Source of the DNA: Christiangramia sp.
GTDB taxonomy: Bacteria > Bacteroidota > Bacteroidia > Flavobacteriales > Flavobacteriaceae
Reading direction: 5' to 3'
Length of the DNA: 8,846 bases
Assembly (NCBI GenBank): GCA_024635735.1
Contig: JAGXII010000051.1
Coordinates: 1-8,846, forward strand
Below the pieces are notes generated by a model that made no database searches, had not been told where the DNA came from, and saw only the letters and a list, made by a program, of their open reading frames with translations. Made by a program: the position numbers and the translations under genes. Shown here piece by piece: positions 6,320 through 8,846 of this stretch (positions are counted from its first letter, which is position 1; each line of letters begins with the position of its first letter).

Positions 6320-6626
6320 CAGGCCTGTAAGCCGGATTCTGTCTCCCGGTTAAGTGACCGGGATCCTTATCATTTATCTGAAATTGATGTTGCCACCAAT
6401 CTTTTGCTGCCTACCCTCCGGCATGCGCACGAGCAATGCGACAAAACCGGTATACATGGCATTGCACCGCATAGAGTTTACCTGATTTCACTACAGCCTT
6501 ACCTGTACATTCTTTCTGCTGCACTGGTCCTGATCTCACGACCGGTGGGCGTTACCCACTATGCTGCCCTATGGTGTCCGGACTTTCCTCTCAGATATAA
6601 GTCGAAGCGATAAGGCGGCCTGCTTC
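6320..6626 (-). ncRNA. rnpB: RNase P RNA, bacterial class A
   Basis: Catalytic RNA of RNase P, which removes 5' leaders from pre-tRNAs. Read on the - strand, the universally conserved blocks appear in order: GAGAGGAAAGTCCGGAC (CR I, plus 6576-6592), ACCATAGGGCAG, GGTAACGCC, GACCAGTGCAGCAGA, CAGGTAAACTC with GGTGCAATGCC, AGATAAATGAT, and ACAGAATCCGGCTTA (CR V, plus 6328-6342). The ends pair as helix P1: AAGCAGGCC at the 5' end with GGCCTGTTT at the 3' end. A 7-bp hairpin TCCCGGT/ACCGGGA (6344-6363) lies in the P19 position. The 3' end runs into seven T residues (complement of 6313-6319). The 5' end at 6626 is set by P1 and by the TAnnTTTG box at 6631-6638. At roughly 307 nt it is shorter than the 377-nt E. 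coli RNA. Ends are accurate to a few bases. Confidence 0.95.
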
Positions 6627-6630
6627 GGGG

Positions 6631-6638
6631 CAAATGTA
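6631..6638 (-). promoter_or_regulatory. Promoter -7 box of rnpB
   Basis: On the - strand TACATTTG (plus 6631-6638) is a perfect Bacteroidota TAnnTTTG box. It ends 4 bases before the G at 6626 that begins helix P1, which is the expected spacing to a transcription start. No clear -33 TTTG was found upstream. Confidence 0.6.
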
Positions 6639-6715
6639 AGTTAATTTATGTTGATTTCTTTAGGCTTTTGTTCATAAATAAGCCCCTCTTAACTGGACTT
6701 TAGGCTTGTGATTTT

Positions 6716-6723
6716 TATATTTG
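6716..6723 (+). promoter_or_regulatory. Promoter -7 box of dnaX
   Basis: TATATTTG at 6716-6723 fits the TAnnTTTG consensus. The expected start near 6728-6730 gives a very short A/T-rich leader before the ATG at 6741, without a Shine-Dalgarno site. No convincing -33 element is seen. The 114-bp space between rnpB and dnaX thus holds two diverging promoters and a 10-base direct repeat (CTTTAGGCTT at 6658-6667 and 6698-6707) of unknown meaning. Confidence 0.5.
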
Positions 6724-6740
6724 TAGTTCAATAGATTTTA

Positions 6741-8570
6741 ATGGAGCATTTTGTAGTATCAGCAAGAAAATACAGGCCACAAACCTTTAAGGATGTGGTA
6801 GGCCAGCAGGCCATTACAAATACTTTGGCAAATGCCATTAAAAATAACCATCTCGCGCAGGCCTTACTTTTTACCGGTCCGCGTGGTGTTGGAAAAACCA
6901 CCTGCGCCCGTATTCTTGCCAAAATGATCAATCAACAGGAAACTCAGAATCCTGATGAGGATTTTGCATTCAATATTTTTGAACTTGATGCGGCTTCCAA
7001 CAACTCTGTAGATGATATACGAAATCTAATTGACCAGGTAAGAATACCTCCTCAGGTAGGAAATTATAAAGTCTATATTATTGATGAGGTTCACATGCTT
7101 TCAGCTGCGGCTTTCAATGCATTTTTGAAAACCCTGGAAGAACCGCCAAAACATGCCATCTTTATTCTTGCCACTACTGAAAAACATAAGATCATTCCAA
7201 CGATTTTATCGCGTTGCCAGATTTTTGATTTTAAAAGAATTACAGTAACCGATGCCAAAAATTATCTGGCATATATTGCAGAACAGGAAGAGGTAAATGC
7301 CGACGAGGATGCCCTGCATATTATTGCGCAAAAAGCTGATGGAGCAATGCGTGACGCTTTGTCTATTTATGATCGTGTAGTAAGTTTTAGTGGAAAAGAC
7401 CTCACGCGGCAGGCTGTTACCGAAAACCTTAATGTACTCGATTATGATACTTACATGCAGGTTTCTGATCTTATTCTTGAAAATAACATCCCGCAATTAC
7501 TCCTAAAATTCAATGATATCCTGGCCAGTGGTTTTGACGGGCACCATTTTATTTCAGGTCTTGCTTCTCACTTTAGAGATCTTATGGTTTGCCGGGATCA
7601 AAGAACAATTAGTTTGCTGGAAGTAGGTGATCAAACCAAAGCCAAATATTTTGAGCAATCTCAAAAAACTTCTATACAGTTTCTTATGCAGGCTATTGAT
7701 CTTGCGAATTCCTGTGATCTAAAATATAAGACAAGTCATAACCAGCGGTTATTAGTGGAGCTTTGCCTAATGCAACTGGCGTCGATCAGTTTTGATTCTG
7801 AAAAAAAAAAGTCTGAACAAAAGATAATTCCTGCTTCACATTTTGAACAATCGGCTGTAAATATTCCTTCCGAAAATAAAAAGCTGGTTCGGGAAAATGA
7901 GCATGATATTTCCTCACCCTCTGAAGAAAGTGAACTTCCTGAAACCGAAAAAGCAACAGAGAGTTTTGCAAAAGAGGAAGAAGAAATTTATTATTCCGAA
8001 AAAAGCCCTACCGGAGAAAAAGAACATATTCCTGAAAAAGCCGAAGTCTCATCAGAAAATTTAGAAAATACTAGCGAGGAAGAACCGCCTCAAAAGCTGC
8101 CTGAAATAAAAAGAGAAAAAGTTTCGGGGCTTTCCATAAAAAGTATTTCCAAAAAGAAAGAGCTGGCAGAACAGCAAAGAGCTAATGCGCCGGTCGAAAA
8201 AGTAATGGATGAGGCATTTACAGAAGAAATGCTTATCGACGAGTGGAAAAATTATACCGAAAGGCTTAAAAATAAAGGAGAAAAAATCCTTGCTTCTATT
8301 CTGGAATCCCAGACTCCTACATTAAATGATAAGAATATTCATCTTACTTTTCCGAATGAAACCATGAAACTGGATTTGCAAAGGGAAGAAAATAAATTGA
8401 TGGGATTCCTTAAAAAGAAACTCAGGAATACTCATATAAGGCTTGTTATTAAGGTAGACGAAACAACTTCAAGAAAATATGCTTTCACTCCCCAGGAAAA
8501 ATATGAAAAATTAAAGGAGACTAATCCCTTAATTGATAAACTGAGAGCAACTTTCGATTTAGACGTTTAA
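6741..8570 (+). CDS. dnaX: DNA polymerase III subunit gamma/tau
   Basis: Clamp-loader ATPase of the replicative polymerase; 609 residues as the tau form. Domain I-II (AAA+, residues 1 to about 230): YRPQTFKDVVGQ (11-22), Walker A GPRGVGKTT (46-54), ELDAASNNSVDDIR (81-94), Walker B YIIDEVHML (112-120), sensor I ATTE, and the SRC motif with arginine finger Arg158. Domain III, the clamp-loader collar, ends near residue 350 (RLLVELCLMQLASI). Residues 354-480 are a charged, low-complexity, Glu/Lys-rich linker, then a conserved C-terminal domain (about 490-609) in the place where tau binds polymerase and helicase. The four-Cys zinc module usually found after Walker A is missing: only a short QQETQNPDEDFAF linker is there. 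A ten-A run at 7801-7810 lies precisely between domain III and the linker and may direct synthesis of a gamma form. The miaE-like gene follows 2 bp after the stop. Confidence 0.97.
   Translation: MEHFVVSARKYRPQTFKDVVGQQAITNTLANAIKNNHLAQALLFTGPRGVGKTTCARILAKMINQQETQNPDEDFAFNIFELDAASNNSVDDIRNLIDQVRIPPQVGNYKVYIIDEVHMLSAAAFNAFLKTLEEPPKHAIFILATTEKHKIIPTILSRCQIFDFKRITVTDAKNYLAYIAEQEEVNADEDALHIIAQKADGAMRDALSIYDRVVSFSGKDLTRQAVTENLNVLDYDTYMQVSDLILENNIPQLLLKFNDILASGFDGHHFISGLASHFRDLMVCRDQRTISLLEVGDQTKAKYFEQSQKTSIQFLMQAIDLANSCDLKYKTSHNQRLLVELCLMQLASISFDSEKKKSEQKIIPASHFEQSAVNIPSENKKLVRENEHDISSPSEESELPETEKATESFAKEEEEIYYSEKSPTGEKEHIPEKAEVSSENLENTSEEEPPQKLPEIKREKVSGLSIKSISKKKELAEQQRANAPVEKVMDEAFTEEMLIDEWKNYTERLKNKGEKILASILESQTPTLNDKNIHLTFPNETMKLDLQREENKLMGFLKKKLRNTHIRLVIKVDETTSRKYAFTPQEKYEKLKETNPLIDKLRATFDLDV
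7800..7816 (+). other. Predicted slippage/frameshift site in dnaX (gamma form)
   Basis: Codons 354-357 read GAA AAA AAA AAG, forming G-A10-G at 7800-7811. The zero-frame phase gives the heptamer A AAA AAG (7805-7811), the same slippery sequence in the same phase as E. coli dnaX. After a -1 slip, or insertion of one A by RNA polymerase, the next codons are GTC TGA, giving a 358-residue product. Loss of one A instead gives AGT CTG AAC AAA AGA TAA and a 361-residue product. Either would contain domains I-III only, as gamma does. I do not see a clear downstream stimulatory hairpin or an upstream Shine-Dalgarno-like element, so RNA polymerase slippage, as in Thermus dnaX, is the more likely mechanism. 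Confidence 0.6.
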
Positions 8571-8572
8571 AT

Positions 8573-8846
8573 ATGTTAGGACTAAAATTACCAACAGATC
8601 CAAGATGGGCCGATATTGCAAGTAAAAATATCGAAGAGATTCTCGTGGACCATGCCTATTGCGAACAAAAAGCAGCTTCCACCGCTATTTCTCTTATTGT
8701 TACCTATCCTGAATATTCGGAATTAGTAACCGCCATGACTGCTCTTGCCCGGGAAGAAATGGGCCATTTTAAAATGGTGCATGATAAAATCCTTCAGAAA
8801 GGTTTTACCATGGGTTGGGATAGAAAAGATGAATACGTTATAAAAC
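8573..8846 (+). CDS. miaE: tRNA-(ms2io6A37)-hydroxylase, MiaE-like (3' partial)
   Basis: The first 91 residues of a ferritin-like diiron protein; the gene runs off the window end. MiaE-type enzymes hydroxylate the isopentenyl group of ms2i6A at position 37 of tRNAs reading U-starting codons. Visible features: the family N-terminus MLGLKLPTDPRW, helix IEEILVDHAYCEQKAASTA carrying the first iron-ligand Glu (Glu31), and helix ALAREEMGHFKMVH with the ExxH ligand pair Glu62/His65. The remaining ligands would be in the missing C-terminal half. The ATG is 2 bp downstream of the dnaX stop, without its own promoter, so it is most likely co-transcribed with dnaX and translated by coupling. Whether the substrate in this organism is truly ms2i6A cannot be read from the sequence. 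Confidence 0.88.
   Translation, partial: MLGLKLPTDPRWADIASKNIEEILVDHAYCEQKAASTAISLIVTYPEYSELVTAMTALAREEMGHFKMVHDKILQKGFTMGWDRKDEYVIK

Noticed and set aside
6404..6613. A 69-codon + strand reading frame between the glucanase and dnaX
   Set aside because: It lies entirely antisense to the well-conserved RNase P RNA, and its sequence is explained by the RNA's conserved blocks; it has no recognisable protein features.
6658..6707. Ten-base direct repeat CTTTAGGCTT (6658-6667 and 6698-6707) upstream of dnaX
   Set aside because: Two short copies 40 bp apart in AT-rich intergenic DNA are compatible with chance, and no known replication or regulator site is recognised; kept only as a note under the dnaX promoter.
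7885..8200. Glu/Lys-rich repeats in the tau linker as a possible separate domain
   Set aside because: The stretch is low-complexity, charged and without regular period; linkers of this type are normal in tau proteins.
1..8846. Search for CRISPR arrays, tRNA genes, insertion sequences, attachment sites or a defence system
   Set aside because: No regularly spaced repeats, no tRNA-like cloverleaf with a T-loop sequence, no transposase or integrase frames and no terminal inverted repeats around any gene were seen; the window is ordinary core chromosome.

Overview
The window looks like a chromosomal housekeeping region of a marine-type Flavobacteriaceae bacterium (Bacteroidota; Gramella/Salegentibacter-like by the general look of the proteins, from memory and not from a search). 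Supporting signs are an AT-rich genome, A-rich leaders with no Shine-Dalgarno sequences, several perfect Bacteroidota-type -7 boxes (TAnnTTTG) placed just upstream of genes, family members typical of the phylum (DUF3822, a short conserved anchored protein, a DnaX without the usual zinc module), and a class A RNase P RNA.

Layout, left to right: the 3' end of pta (1-154) and complete ackA (283-1485), the acetyl-CoA/acetate pair, both on the + strand. A 14-bp palindromic hairpin (1505-1537) separates ackA from a convergent RecD-like SF1 helicase gene on the - strand (1542-2978). That helicase gene is broken by a single in-frame TAA at 1776-1778; the 77 codons after the stop still encode perfect helicase motifs V and VI. 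From a 124-bp divergent promoter region, a + strand run begins: a membrane-anchored unknown protein (3103-3756), an overlapping DUF3822 gene (3740-4555), rsmD (4555-5088, 1-nt overlap), a small unknown protein (5100-5480) and a secreted GH16 glucanase (5484-6314). The spacing suggests one operon. RNase P RNA (rnpB, - strand, 6320-6626) converges on the glucanase with almost no gap. A further divergent promoter region then drives dnaX (6741-8570), followed after 2 nt by a 5'-partial tRNA hydroxylase of the MiaE type (8573 to the window end).

The genes are mostly core functions: overflow/acetate metabolism, 16S rRNA methylation, tRNA maturation and modification, DNA replication, DNA repair-type helicase, plus one polysaccharide-degrading enzyme. 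I see no mobile element, CRISPR array, prophage or defence island.

The points most worth a second look are: (1) a run of ten A residues in dnaX, containing the slippery heptamer A AAA AAG in the proper frame, placed exactly at the end of the gamma (domains I-III) region, with stop codons immediately available in both other frames, which predicts a gamma/tau pair made by slippage; (2) the single-stop helicase pseudogene; (3) the GH16 gene whose only in-frame start is a TTG, while an ATG 11 nt upstream is out of frame by one base across a run of five A residues; (4) the unknown protein/DUF3822 overlapping pair, which may be a structural analogue of a pilin-like and an actin-like (PilM-type) partner.
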